The position numbers were made by a program, and so were the translations under genes. Shown here piece by piece: positions 1 through 11,994 of a stretch of DNA of 64,000 bases. Below the pieces are notes generated by a model. It was not told the DNA's origin, did not search any database, and saw only the letters and a list, made by a program, of their open reading frames with translations. Origin of the DNA: Diprion similis (Eukaryota; Arthropoda; Insecta; Hymenoptera; Diprionidae); contig NC_060105.1 in assembly GCF_021155765.1 (NCBI RefSeq), positions 16,401,001 to 16,465,000 on the forward strand, read 5' to 3'. How positions within the stretch are numbered: position 1 is the first letter of the stretch; every line of letters starts with the position of its first letter.

Positions 1-592
1 AATCGACATCTTTAATCTGCTCTGGACTTTGAATACAGATTAGAACACACACTCAACTTAAGTGGATATGAACAAACTAAAGCTTGTATCGGATACAGGT
101 GATTTGATAACAATTGGAACAAAATCAAAAGTTTTACAATAGTTATATCAATGCTAATCCGTGAAAGTTGACTAGAATGTCATATACACACAGTCTTCAA
201 CAAATACGTATACTTACAGTATATAGATATACTCACAAGAGTATTACAGCAAATAGTAAACTTAATTCAATATAAAAGAACAAAAACTCGTATCCAAAAC
301 CAGTAGTTTGATAGCAAATGGAACACGATATAAAATAATCATACAATAATCATACAACAATCAGAAAAATCGTTCTTTTACCTACTCTGGACTTGAGTAT
401 AAAAACACAACATACAGTAAACTGTAATAAATCTAGACAAACAAAAACTTTGATTGGATACGAGTGGACAAAGAATGAATCTGAAGGACAAAAATTGTTA
501 GCTTTTATCTTGGGCCCTGGAAAAGGTTCCAATCTAGGCGAAGTGAGTTAATGAAAAGCATTGGTACATTATTTTGAAAGAGAAGACAGATG
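1..592. repeat. Diverged tandem repeats, no gene seen
   Basis: AT-rich sequence without a convincing coding frame. Similar phrases recur in the same orientation: a CTCTGGACTT phrase near 19 and again near 379, and a phrase containing TTTGATA followed by a GGAACA tract near 110 and 310. This suggests two or three strongly diverged units of about 200 bases. Nothing else supportable is visible. Confidence 0.3.
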
Positions 593-774
593 CTATTGAT
601 GGCGTCTTCTAGGCACGTAGGAGTCTCGGGATCGAGCGAGTTTCAACCAGTCTTTCACTGCAGCGGCTATATTTGCTTCCTTCACATCACTTACGAATTC
701 TTTACCATAGAAAGTAGTTTTAACAGCATATAAAAAAAAAACAAAGTCACCAGAACGTAACATGAAAACTTGAA
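593..774 (-). CDS. Last exon of a DUF4806-type gene
   Basis: The minus-strand frame ends with a segment reading KEFVSDVKEANIAAAVKDWL, followed by KLARSRD and a short basic tail before the stop at 593. The alternation of a helix with WLxxAxxR is what I recall for the C-terminal end of the DUF4806 domain of insect nuclear proteins. An acceptor AG fits at 769-770 or 775-776; both give the phase needed by the donor of the exon at 945-1101. Part of the 5' end of this exon is a run of T, so its precise start is uncertain. The protein's function is unknown; DUF4806 proteins are multicopy in insects and often found near transposons. The family call comes from memory of the domain, not from a search. 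Confidence 0.5.
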
Positions 775-944
775 CTGCAATGAATGTCAACATGTATAAA
801 TAAATATGAATTATTAGTGTGTCATTTACACAGTACGTACACTTGGTTTGTACAGGAATGAAAGTTTTTGTTCTATTTTTCTTTGACAGTACCGTATATT
901 TAAAACCGAAAGTTTTAAGAAAAAAAAAAATATTTTTGAATTAC

Positions 945-1101
945 CGTAAATCACTTGCATCACCAGTGTCTTTTGGAAAGCTATTTTATCCCTACCGGCC
1001 CAATTAAACCGCATGGCTAATTTGTTCGTAAGTAAAGACTTCAGAACAGCTAATACACATTGACGGCCACTTGTGCCTCCAATAGAGGATAGTTTTTGTG
1101 T
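945..1101 (-). CDS. Middle exon of a DUF4806-type gene
   Basis: On the minus strand, AG at 1102-1103 opens a frame reading TQKLSSIGG, then a segment with CVLAVLKSLLTNKLAMRFNW and AGRDKIAFQ, ending at a GT donor (943-944). The GG, the LLTN-LA segment and the NWAGRDK-AF segment match the core of the DUF4806 domain as I remember it (small Gly-rich start, then W-x-Gly-x-x-x-K-x-x-F). The exon is 157 bases and its phase joins correctly to the exon at 593-774. It is too short and split to appear as a long ORF. The phase of its 5' side does not match the donor at 6693-6694, so either another small exon is missing or the gene is broken. Confidence 0.5.
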
Positions 1102-2222
1102 CTACAAAGAAACTAAATAGTTACCCATCTCAATCAAGAAGTATCACGATATTATGACATGGCATTTTACACGCTGACAGGGTGTCTAGCCATATCAGAC
1201 TTAAAAATTCCCGCATAATTCCCGTATATTCCCGGTTATTTTTTTCAAAACTCCCGTATATTCGTATTAAATGATTTTTACAGCGTTTCTGCGTTATCAT
1301 GATATAACCAACAATAAACACCGTCATATTCGATGTGTAAAACTGATGAATTCGTGTGAAGTCAAAAATGTAGAAAAACCAGAAAATGAATAGGTTACAA
1401 TATTAAATTTCGAAATACGCGAAAATTTATTTCATAGAATTTCGAAACGTAGAAAGCCGAAGTACGGAAAAGTCAAAACTAAAAGTAAAGTTTAGAAAAT
1501 CATAATATAAAGAACCGTCACAATGGTGTTGTTGGAGTATCGGGATTCCAGGGACCGGGGTATCAAATGAAAGACTTATCTTTTACACACAAACTCTATT
1601 ATTTATTTAATCAACTTTATATATCTATATATATTTTATATATCTAATTATATATCTCCACTATAACTCTGTAATCACAGCTGACAGGTGTTGTATGTAG
1701 TAAAACATTTTTTTATTTTGAATATAATATTCAGTTCAATTCAAACAAATTGTGTAAGTGAATAGATTTTTGTTTTCATTTTTCATCAGCAAAAAACATC
1801 CACGTACATACTTATTTCTCATCAATAATATATTATGAAATTTTATGAAAAAACATGAACATATTATACTTATACACGAAGAGGTAACGTACTTTGAAAA
1901 ATAAAAAACACATGGTAAAACGGCGTAAGTCGGGGACATTCCAACAAAATGTTGAAACCTGTGAGGGTCAAGCGTCCATCAACGAAAAAACTATGCCAAT
2001 AATCTGCATCTGTTCAAGATTGTATGATAAAAATCTGTCGCCATAAAGCGATCAAATAACTATTCTGAGCGAAGTTATTAAATTTACAAAGATCTGTCCC
2101 CAATTCACTCCGTATCCGTTTAGAATGCCTAAACCATGCTTATCGACTATTTATTGCACAGTGTAACATTTCACAGCTTTAATATAGGAACCATAAATAC
2201 CTTCTCAATTAAGAGAGTAACT

Positions 2223-4559
2223 TTAGTGAAGAGACTTCACTTGATTCTCAATTTGTTTGAGTTCAGTTCTTTTATCGTCTATTTCCTCCAAGATTTTTAT
2301 TTTTTTTGCTGAAAGTTCTTTTCTTTCCTGAATGGCCCTCTTCTTTGATTCATTTTTATTTTTCTGGATTTTATCCTCTGTCGCCCTTTGTAACAAGGCT
2401 TCCTTGTATCTAGCGTGAGCATTTTTTACAGCATGGATTAGTGGTGTAGTTGTTGAAACTTTGCGAATGCCACCAGCCGTGGAGACAGCATCATAAACGT
2501 GTCGCTGTGCTATAAGGGATTGCTCACGAAGATTCTCTACTAAACACTCCTTATTGACTGAGAATCCTCTTTCTAGGCTGGCATTTCCATGGGAAATAAT
2601 GAGCAACATTTTAATGAATTGCCTCAAGTTCTCGTTCTCCTTATTATCTCCCAGTATTTTAACCCAGAAATGATCGAGTCTTTCGTCAGTTCGAATATAA
2701 TTCTTCATTGCGTCTTTTACGCTGTCTCGCTCACAAAATACTTTAAACTCTCTTTCAACTTTATCTGCAGTATTTCCAGAGAGACGATTACGTTGCACAA
2801 GGATTTCCAAAGCAGATTTGAAAGGTTTCATGGCACCAGTGGAAGATGCAATTGTTGTAGGATTCAAACATGATAGCGCCATGGTGAAAGGGTACTTTAA
2901 CGGTGACCTCTCTACGATCTTCTCGGCGAAAAGTCGTAGACAGGTCATACAATCTTTCCGAAACCGAAGCACGTCGATATCTTTGATGTTTTTACATTGT
3001 CGAAGAGCATCCCGAGTAGCATACCCTAGGTCAAAATCTTGGGCTCGTTGCAAATTTTCCTTCTTCGTCAAGTCAATTTTTACGAGCGGAATGGTATTTA
3101 ATATTTCGCTTTTTACCAATCTCTCAATAATATTTCTCAGCATAAGAGTTAGGGAATCAGACAAGAACGGTGCCATTGGAGAATCGGTCTGATATTCCCG
3201 AAGAAATGGTTCAACATTTTCGGCGATTGACCGAAAGAAAGCGAGTTTTGCTGGTAAAAGCTTATCCTGCGCAAGTCTTTCAATGACTTCAAAACTCTTG
3301 CATTTCGGCGCACGTTTTTCGGCCCTAATCTTTTCCACATATACCTTCATGTGAGGCAAGATTGACTGTGCACGGGTGGCGGCTTTAGCATTCTCTAACC
3401 ACCTTATCGCACAGAATTTCAGCGGGAATTCAGTGGTATTAGTGATTCGAATGTAATCACCTCGTCGAGAAGGGACATTTTTGAAAAGGTTGTAAATGGC
3501 TCTCAAGAATTCAATAATCTCCCAACCCGTACCTCGCATGCCAGCCTTAAACGCACAACGTGTTGTGTGTATTCCACAGGAACCGATATCAAGTAGCTCT
3601 GGATCATCTTCCTCATTTTTGATGTCTTCTTTGAAAAGTCGCAGAAATTCAAAGTTGACGTTTGGGCCATCCATCGACAACTGTAAAATCTTCTTAAAGT
3701 TGAAACTTTATATTACTTCCTTAAATGCCTTCAACAAATCCTCAGATGTCGTATGTTCCAAAAACACAGACGTCAGATATCTTGTGCTTACTTCGTTCCT
3801 CGTTTTGTCCCAAAATCTCAAAATAACATCCATTTGTTGCTTTTGCGCAACCTTATTAAGACTCTCATCAAACCCGAACACGTAGTAATCACAAGATTTA
3901 GCAATATCATCCAGCTGAATTCTGAAGAAAGGACCGAGAACGTGCACAATTACATATGAAATTTTCGCTCTACTCAGTTCTAGTTGCTGTACTTCATCCA
4001 CCTCATTGAACATATATTTGAACAATGCCACTTTTTCTTGTGAATTACGTAGCGAGTCGTGATTCATTACTGTCCCCATACACCAGATAGCTTCTCTCTT
4101 TGTTGTTGCTTCTTTAATCAGATAGTTGTTCATAACTCGCTCCTGCAGTGTAGGAAAGACAGTATATGATCGCTTTTGTGTGCAGGATGCTGCAGTGCAA
4201 ACCGATTGTCCTGTAGATGAGGCGTAACTTTCTGGCTGATCAGTAGACTCCGCCGATTTGATAGTAGACGCAGATGCGCTGGAGACTTTAGGTTCAGGGT
4301 GTGGGAGATTTTGTTTAAAAAATACTGGGAGAGGTGTTGCGTTGGACGTTGTAGCAAGAAAAATTTCCTTGTGTTTTTTGGACATAGAATGGCTTACGAC
4401 TGCTTGTCTCCCCATGCTGTCTACGGCAAAATTTCTTCCGCACAGTTCACAACGTGTCTGATATGGATCCTTTTCTACCGGCTTCACCCACGGAAATTCA
4501 GTATTCCATGATTGCTGAAACTTCGTTATCCCTCTTTTTGGCATAACTGCAATATGCAA
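2223..4559 (-). pseudogene. hAT-like transposase with one in-frame stop
   Basis: One minus-strand frame of about 778 codons is interrupted by a single TAA at 3708-3710; both sides are in the same frame. The likely start is the second Met (about 4544), directly after an acceptor-like TTGCAG. Near the N terminus a zinc finger of BED type is visible (C37, C40, H57, H63 counting from the first Met). The C-terminal third contains NASLERGFSVNKE, the conserved hAT dimerisation segment, followed by a highly charged coiled-coil tail. In life it would cut and paste its own element via the terminal repeats at 1178 and 6562. The stop falls in the middle of the catalytic region, so only a truncated protein could be made. 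Otherwise the frame is intact, which implies fairly recent loss. Confidence 0.85.
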
Positions 4560-4773
4560 ATAAAACAGAAAAACGACCCATCAGGAGAAACTTTGAACCT
4601 ACAGCATCGATATATTTGAACGGTACGAAAATATTGGTTGTACGGCGCGGTTAAGCTAACTTTTCTTCACCTTCGGAATTGATATATCAGCATTTTTTCG
4701 ATGACAACCATGAATTTTCAGGTAACATAAAAAACTCATGACTTTCTGAATGTACGTCGACGCTTAGACGTAA

Positions 4774-5644
4774 GCATTCGGTATAATATGTGCGGAAATC
4801 GGGAACGTCAGAAGTTCAATTAGGTAAAATTCGAGAACTATTAATTGTATAAAAAGTTGCATATCAAAAAGTTTCAGTTTTGAGTAAAATTCAACGTCAG
4901 AATATGCAAAAAGTTATCGAGGCCGCGGACAGTCCGTAAAAACTCAAAGAATATCAGTTGTTGAGATTTCTCAAAAGTAGCATAATTTTTTTTGACCAAA
5001 ATTTCAGAGAATGTTCCTCTCTCACTGTTCAAAAACTTGTGTTAACTTCATTATGGGCCGGAACCTGTTTTCGAAGCTATGAATTTTTTTTCTAATTTAA
5101 AAAAAAAAAAAAAATTCGGTTTAAGTTTTTTCTCTCTTTCTCATCATCAGCCGGGATTCGGTTTTGAAGCTATGAATTTTTTCCAAATCTTTTTCAAAAA
5201 ATTGAAATTTGTTTTTGGAAATTTTTTTCCCCGGAAATTCGGAACACATGCGTAGCTTCAAAACCAAATTCAGGCCCCTGATGGAAAACGGAAAATAAGG
5301 AAATGTATTTTTTTCAAATTCGGAAAAAAATTCATAACTTCGAAACAAGATCCCGGCCCATGATGAAATTCACACAAGTTTTTGAACAGTAAGAGAGGAA
5401 CAGCCTCTGAAGTTTTGGTCGCAAAAAATTAATCCGATTTTGAGAATTCTCAAAAATTAATATTCTTAGAGTTATTACGGACTGTTAGCGGCATCGATAA
5501 CTTTTTGCATATTTTGACGTTGAAGTTCACTCAAATCTGAAAATTTTTCATATGCAACTTTTTTTTATACAATAAATAGTTTTTCAATTATACTTAATTG
5601 AACTTCGGACGCGTCCGAATTTCCGCACATATTATACCGAATGC
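4774..5644. repeat. Long hairpin (fold-back) element flanked by TAA
   Basis: About 400-base arms are near-perfect inverted copies: the left arm begins GCATTCGGTATAATATGTGC and the right arm ends with its reverse complement. TAA lies immediately outside both ends (4771-4773, 5645-5647), the target duplication expected of PIF/Harbinger-type MITEs. It lies inside hAT element 1 upstream of the transposase gene. The inner part is A/T-homopolymer rich. No coding capacity. Confidence 0.85.
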
Positions 5645-6694
5645 TAACATGAAATTTATCGTACACGCGTACAACGTAAAACAAGGTATTACTGTGACTA
5701 AGTTTTCAATTACCAAATCCGAGAATTTTTCGTGTTTAAGAATAAGGGTGGATTTTTTTTTCAAGAAAGTGACGATATTATGAAGTAAAAGTGTTTTATA
5801 TATATACTCAATTGCATGCACATGCCTATACTAATTCTGGTAGACATATGTCTACCATGATGTCTCTGATGTATCTGAGTGATAAGTGTAATAACAGCGA
5901 TATCATGTGACTTTGGTTATTAATTATCAAATCAAACGTAAAACTTTGAAAATATGTATCCGATATATGATGCCAAATTCGTGCTGGTCTCTCATCAACG
6001 AAGCTTACGACGTTCTGATCAACAACTTGAAATATAACATTATTGCAGTTGATTATCACTTACCTGAAATTGGCAGCACTCTTTAAAACTCACAACACAG
6101 CTTCGCAATACTCTTAATGTGTAGCTCTGAACGTGTATACGACCGTGGTACGTATAATACTGATTCCAAATGTGCGTCTGTCGCTACGCGCTGTGCATTG
6201 AGCGAGTTTATGCATGTTTTTACTCGCAGCCGAGTCTCAGGCGATCGTCTGGCATACAATGTATAAAATCAACAAAATCATGTTCCTTTCCCATCAAAAA
6301 TGTTTTCGAGCAAATCTCGCAGCTTTCATGATGACCTAGGCCAGCTACGTACATTTACTGTTGCTCAGATTGCAATGATATTCTGAAGAAATATTTATTT
6401 AAAAAAATTCGTTTTCAACGGATGAATGTAGAAACGGCAATTTCAGCGCGAATTCCCGGTTGCCAGTAAAAATTCCCGTATAATTCCCGTATTTTCAAGG
6501 GGGCTTTGAAATTCCCGTAGAATTCCCGATTTTCCAGGAATTCCCGGTTGCTAGACACCCTGGCTGAGACACGTAGTAAGATGTACTTCAGATTCTGGAA
6601 TAATGTGCTCACTCAGACTGAATATTTGAATTTATATCCCCATTCATACTAAATTTTCATAACCGTCGATTCTGTAAATATTAGCACTACTCAC

Positions 6695-7403
6695 CAGGTA
6701 TATTCGATGCTCATTCGACTTTCGAGAAGTTCTTCGAGGTTCGCAAATTCTTCCATTGTTTCAATTGGGAGCGTCGGAAAAATCTCTGGCTGCTGTACAG
6801 TGTCGACGTTAGCTGCTTGCTGCCTCGATATTATTTTCTTTAGCATAAGTTGATTTTGGTCTACACAAGATTTTATGTCTTCCAAATACTTTACAGCTCT
6901 ATCGTCGATGGGCCTCAGTGGATTTTGGGATGCAACAACTGTTGCAGCTTCAGCTACCGAATTCGAGGTTTGTTTTGCAAAGTTTGTGACCTTGATAGGT
7001 CGTATTGAGTTATCGACCTTGTCAAACTGTGCGCTGAAGGGCGAACTGTTTTATTTACAGAAACGATAACAGGTGATGCATTTGATATGTTGATATTCTG
7101 TCGTGGATTCGGAGGGGAATGGTGTATTGGTAGACAATTTTCATCAACTGATGAAGTATCGTCTGCAGTATCTGAAGACGTCTCACGTTGACGCTTTACC
7201 TTCTTCTTTTTGCTTTTCTTGGATTTCCTTGTATGTTTATGCTTCTTGGAAACATTTTCATGTACGACAGCTTCATCATTGGCCTCGCCATCTTCATCAT
7301 CGCTCTGCGACTCTCTTTCATAATAGCGCCCTGTGGATTTCTTACTGATGGTGTAAACTGTGCCATCCTCCTCGGATGTACCGTGTTCTATAATGTGCGT
7401 CAT
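6695..7403 (-). CDS. Upstream exon(s) of a DUF4806-type gene, probably frameshifted
   Basis: A minus-strand frame from 7403 (ATG) to 6954 encodes a hydrophilic protein with an acidic patch and a strongly basic KSKKSKKKKVKR stretch that looks like a nuclear localisation signal. A second frame, open from about 7050 to 6691, continues with VAEAATVV, a short coiled segment and LPIETMEEFANLEELLESR, which resembles the start of DUF4806. The frames overlap between 7050 and 6954, so one indel (or a small intron) is needed to join them. The second frame ends at a strong donor, G/GTGAGT, at 6694. The next exons of the same type are at 945-1101 and 593-774, on the far side of the hAT element at 1178-6562, so the transposon appears to sit in an intron of this gene. 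Function unknown. Confidence 0.5.
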
Positions 7404-7494
7404 CGTTTTTTGTAGTGCGTCGAAGCTTTCTGTTCAGGATATATCAGTTAGGAAATTCATTAGTATATAACAATAATTGAGAAATCTCGTCTAA

Positions 7495-7859
7495 AGGAGG
7501 TGCCCGGTTCGATTTCGACGTTGACGCATGTATCGCCAAATATTGAAGTCCATGTAGCTCAAAAACAAAAATGGGCCTGACAACGCCATTCTATACGCAA
7601 TTCTGAACAAAAAGACTCCAACACATTTATAGTTGATGCAGAAACAGAGAAATGGCATGAAAACTACGAAATCGCAACAATAAATTCGTAGTTTTTGTGC
7701 CATTTTTTTATTTATGCATCAAATGGAGATGTGTTGTAGTGTTTTTGTTCAGAATTGCATAAAGAATGACGCTGTAAGCCCTTTTTCGTTTTTGAGATAC
7801 GTGGACTTCTATATTTGGAGATATATACGTCAACGTCGAAATCGACCAGGGCACCCCCT
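7495..7859. repeat. Hairpin MITE flanked by TAA
   Basis: The left arm starts AGGAGGTGCCC, the right arm ends GGGCACCCCCT, and the arms pair almost to the centre (a shared core reads TCGATTTCGACGTTGACG). TAA flanks both ends (7492-7494 and 7860-7862). This fits a non-autonomous Harbinger-type element of 365 bases. It lies just upstream of the DUF4806-type exon at 6695-7403 and could have altered its 5' region. Confidence 0.8.
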
Positions 7860-7862
7860 TAA

Positions 7863-8454
7863 CAACACACCGCAGTGAAGAATATTAACACCAAAAGTGA
7901 TACAAAAGATATGATACGAAATCAATAACTGATGGGTAATTAAAAGTGAGTAAGATACAAAATTGGAATAAACATAATGTTGCTATAGTTGCATGTGCCT
8001 TCAATTATAGATCACACATCACATTCAACAATAGTATATTGTATAACAAGGAGGCAAACACGGTCTTTTTGGGCCAAGCGTAAGTTTGCAATATGAGTCG
8101 TAGGTGAACACGAGTACGAGCCGAAGACGAATATTGCAAATACGCGAAGTGACAAGACCATTGCCCCCACGTTGCACACGATACTTCATATAACAAGAGT
8201 ATGGTACGCGTTTTTTCACGAAGCACGGAATTGAGACTAGGGTCGTGAAATGTCAGATCAGTTCGCTGTGTTTGTCGCGTCAACACATAAAAGCTGTACA
8301 AAAATGACTACTTTTGACACCTAGGAGTCAAAAGCGGTCGTTTAGTATTCCGTGCATGTGCATTCGCAGTTTCACTCTACGGTCATGGAAACGGGTACTC
8401 CGGGAATGGAAAACACCTATGAAAAAACGCGTGAAACATGCTGGCGTAATATAT
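7863..8454. other. Intergenic, no gene seen
   Basis: No coding frame, RNA gene or mobile-element end is convincing here. Small imperfect palindromes occur (for example around TGACACCTAGGAGTCA near 8308). Confidence 0.4.
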
Positions 8455-8732
8455 TGAAACGGACTCGCGTTTCAAATAAAATGTGGGTACGTGAGCTTAG
8501 TTAACGGAATCAATAAAAAGCGTTATGTAAAATATTTGGAGGAAAAATGCTTTAATGGCAATATGTGTTTCTGGTTTGAAGTCTGAAACAGGACTGTTTT
8601 TACAATAATAGCGGTTGACGCATCAACCCTATTCATTTGATGACATAAGAAGACGTAGTTTTCTTGCGTCACATGCCGACTACTTGATCATTAGAAACGG
8701 GGGTAAAACGGGTGATTTCACCCTTTGTAACA
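8455..8732 (-). repeat. 3' LTR of Gypsy A
   Basis: On the plus strand it starts TG at 8455 and can be extended to CA at 8732, where the minus strand has a G-run polypurine tract just outside. The first 120 bases match the 5' LTR copy at 15208-15327. The outer limit at 8732 is inferred from TG..CA and the polypurine tract, because the other LTR is truncated. Confidence 0.65.
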
Positions 8733-10586
8733 CTACTCCCCCCTGAGAAAAAGAGTCGTCCCGACTCGTACAAATTAAAACAATAGTGATACTGATCTAG
8801 CATACGGTGCTCAAAGGTGAGTTGGAGCTGTGGCTCTAAAAATTCAAAGACTCCCTTTCTGCTATCTGGCATTTGCCCACAGTCTCAAGGTAAACCACAG
8901 AAAACCTTGAGCAGATAGTCGAGCATTAAGCGGAATTCAAGATTTTATGTGCCGTGTTTTCACAAAGGTTAGTGTAAAAGTGTGTAGTGTACAGCTTCGT
9001 GTAAAATCCGAAGGAGCGGCCAGTTCCCAAATTCCGAAAATCAGAAAAAACCAAACGAGCCAAAATGATCCGGGAAGAGGACCACGGGGACAGGAGAGGT
9101 TCCGATAGGAGCCTGATTCGACGGTAGCCTTAGGAGGTTTTTGGGGCCTCCTTCTCAACCTTCGTGAACGAGGGAGAGGAAGGAAGGCGAGCCGGTCCCG
9201 AATTCTTTCGGAAACTGCGCACCCTGGATTGGGAGGACAGACGTGAGTAAAGGCAGACCAATCCGAATTCGCTAAGCGAATTTGGGAAAAGCACGGATCG
9301 TATAGATTTTATTTGCATTTGAAAGAAAGAAAATAAACGATCTCATCTGGATTAACGTTGAGTGCTTCTTTAAAATCGGGGCCTTCAGTCATCTTCAGGT
9401 TCCAGGAGAGGGTAGAGGAAATTCGGGTTGTGTTACAAAGCAACCTGAAAAAGTGCTGACAAAAACTGACACATGGGTTAGCAAAATGCGAAAATCAAAG
9501 AATCGCTCGTCGACCATGAAAATAATAATCGTGGCTCCATTCAGACTATGAAGAAATCAGAGCCGGTCCGACACAAAACTCGATTCCGGAAGAAAAATTT
9601 TCTAGAAGGAAACAAAACCAATCATGAAAAACAAAAAAATTTGAAATAACAAATTTCTGGATTCAAACAGCCATTGTGAAAAAAGTTGTCGAAGAAATAT
9701 GAGGTCTAATATCCATGCCTCTCGCAACGCCGGAGTCCTGGCGAGGAGGTTCGGTTTTAATTTCCCCGAACTAAGCCCCGAGGAAGTCCAGCTGAAATTT
9801 GGAAAAGAGTGGGCAAAACTGAGATGTGGCTTCCTCAACGGAACGCACATTAAAGGACAACCAGGCTTTTCATGCTATCGGTGTCACCTCCTAAAGTAAG
9901 TTTTGTTTTCTCTAAGATCTATTCATGATCTTCTTCTAATTTCAATTCTTTTTTGCTATATTCTTTGCGGTTTCTTTTCAAAAACTGGCAGTCCGACTTC
10001 TGAATCTTCAACTTCAAAAGTGTAGTTACACGTTACCACGGGGGAACCGGGACCAAATGGTAGAAAGTGCGGAGGGAGCTTGCTGATTGGTACCACAAAG
10101 GAAACTTCGACATGCTGGAGTTGTGGTAGAGTCAAAAGCGAATTATTAAAGATTACCGAAATTTCTTTTCATCTTAACGGAATCTGACTTAAATTTATTG
10201 TACTTTAATAAAGTTTTGTTTATCTAATAAAATTTAAAGAATTCTGACAAATAAGGCGTATTTCAAACCAACTATCCTTCAAGAACTTCCAGAATAATTC
10301 TGAGCAACTCTACAGTAATCCCAATTTCTTCTTCTCATGTATGGGAACAGATCTAAGTAAAAGAGATTTCTGAGGAAACTCACAAATAAACAACGAGATC
10401 TACTCTGAGTTTAAACGCTTGAACGAGAAGAACAGAGTTCGTTCGTTCAATGAATGAGACTCAAAGTCTCGAAAATTGTCCTAATTTGCAACGAGCTTCA
10501 ATAAAACAATGTCGTTCAAAATCGATCTTTCCATTACTTGACAGGTAGAGAGGTTAAATTCGTCTCGGTCGACAGAAGAAATTCCC
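8733..10586 (-). other. 3' internal region of Gypsy A, no clear env
   Basis: Between the end of integrase and the 3' LTR lie about 1.85 kb with no recognisable minus-strand gene. Part of it, 9000-9320, is GC-rich and purine-rich on the plus strand. A plus-strand exon-like ORF (9699-9899) lies here, antisense to the element. It may be a captured or inserted foreign segment rather than native retroelement sequence. Confidence 0.4.
9699..9899 (+). other. Exon-like ORF of unknown origin
   Basis: The plus-strand frame encodes about 60 residues with balanced, protein-like composition (for example RFGFNFPELSPEEVQLKFG, then KEWAKLRCGFLNG and a CYRCH pair of cysteines). It ends at a consensus splice donor, A/GTAAGT, at 9896-9901. 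There is no stop-free continuation upstream and no convincing acceptor. I do not recognise the protein. It lies antisense in the 3' part of Gypsy A, so it may be an exon fragment of another transposon or of a host gene. Confidence 0.3.
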
Positions 10587-11736
10587 TTAATGTTTAACCT
10601 CATCAGATGTTCCAGCCCTCGGTGAGCTCGATTCAGACTGATGTCCACCTTTGAAAGGAGCTAGCCGGTCTAGGTGAACGACCTTTGCTTTTGTGTGAAG
10701 GCCTCTTCGGATTCTATAAACAACATCGTTTATCCGATTAACCACTTGGTAAGGGCCTTCCCAGTTTCGTTGGAGTTTCGGACATCGTCCTTTCTGTCTT
10801 CTAGGTTGGAAAAGCCAGACAGAATCTCCGGGATTGAATTTTAAATCTCTACCTCGTATGTCGTAGCGAGCTTTTAATTTATCCGAAGCCATAGAAATTC
10901 TTTCCCTTGCAAAATTATGCATTTCTTCTAGGCGCCGTTGTAAATCAGAGGCATAATCTGTCTGGGGTTGTGTTTCCACGGGAACAGGGCCTTCTCTAAA
11001 TCTGACGGGAGTCGAAGATTTCTCCCTGTGGGCATGGAAGCTGGCGTCTGTTTCGTTGTCTCGTGGATTGAAGATCTATAGGATAAGAGAAAAAAGGGGA
11101 TCCAGGTGTCCCAATCTCTCTGATTCTGTTCCACGAAAGACGACAAATATTGGAGTAAAGTCCGATTCAAACGCTCTATCATGCCGTCAGATTGAGGATG
11201 GAGGGGAGTCGTCCGGGTTTTTCTAACCCCTAAAATCTGAGTAACCTCCTTCATTAAGCTTGATCCAAATTTCGGCCTGGGTCAGTATGTACTTCTAGAG
11301 GTACTCCGTGTCTACAGATAAACTCTTTAACGAACGCCTGAGCTACGGTAGAGGTTTCCTGACTGGCGAGTGGAATTACTTCGGGCCGCTTGGTGAAATA
11401 ATCAGCGATGACTGAAGCGTATTTATTCCCACTGTAGGTTATAGGAAGAGGACCGAGGATATCTATTGCTACCCTCTCGAAAGGAGCTCCCACGTTGTAA
11501 ACTTTGAGAGAGCTTTGTCCTTTATCTCGAGGTCCTTTCTTCGACGTGCAGACTTGACATCTCCGACACCAGTCTTCTACGTCAGCACGACAACGTGGCC
11601 AAAAATAACGATCGCGTATCTTGCCTAAAGTATTATTCAAGGCAAAGTGTCCATCTGCAGGAGAATCATGGTAAAAAGCAAGAATCTCTGGAACTCGATT
11701 TCTGGGAACCAAAAGCTGCCACTTGATCTCTTTCAA
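10587..11736 (-). pseudogene. Gypsy A integrase, three broken frames
   Basis: Three consecutive minus-strand frames (11736-11254, 11254-10928, 10979-10587) together give a typical Gypsy integrase. The first has the H-H-C-C zinc-binding domain (a YHDSPADGH pair of histidines and a CRRCQVC pair of cysteines), then the catalytic core with DILGPLP (first Asp) and HTDPGRN (second Asp). The second has the TPLHPQSDGMIERLNRTL block with the catalytic Glu. The third has the C-terminal domain with GDSVWLFQPRR and WEGPYQVV. Two frameshifts separate them. The enzyme would insert element cDNA into the genome, but here it cannot be made in one piece. Confidence 0.9.
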
Positions 11737-11994
11737 GTCGGCTGATTCCCATTTGCGGTATAATATTCCGTCTATTAAAAGGATAGAGTCCCATTGAGCC
11801 CAGTAAATTTTGACGTCAGACTCAGCTGAGGATATTTCTTGCCAGTCTGGGCGAGTTTCCGCTTCTTTCCAAGATTTAACTTGAGACAGAGTAGAATCTT
11901 CTTGTTGAGATATTTTCCAATCTTCGAGGTTTTCTCCAAGAGAAATCTTCCGTATTGTGGGAGGAGGATCTCTGCATTTTTCGAGGCGAGTACA

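Larger units (their letters stand above)
1178..6562 (-). mobile_element. hAT-like DNA transposon 1
   Basis: Terminal inverted repeats CAGGGTGTCTAGC (from 1178) and GCTAGACACCCTG (to 6562) bound 5.4 kb. GCTGA lies directly outside both ends (1173-1177 and 6563-6567), a possible 5-bp target duplication, shorter than the usual 8 bp of hAT. Just inside each end is an array of the short motif AATTCCCG (about four copies near 1203-1265, about six near 6450-6545), the kind of subterminal repeats transposases bind. The element carries one minus-strand transposase gene (2223-4559) with a premature stop, and a nested hairpin element at 4774-5644. Confidence 0.85.

Noticed and set aside
2589..3192. Plus-strand ORFs opposite the hAT 1 transposase
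   Set aside because: Shadows of the minus-strand transposase.
5826..6059. Minus-strand ORF between the hairpin and the right end of hAT 1, tested as a missing DUF4806 exon
   Set aside because: No DUF4806 pattern and it lies inside the transposon limits.
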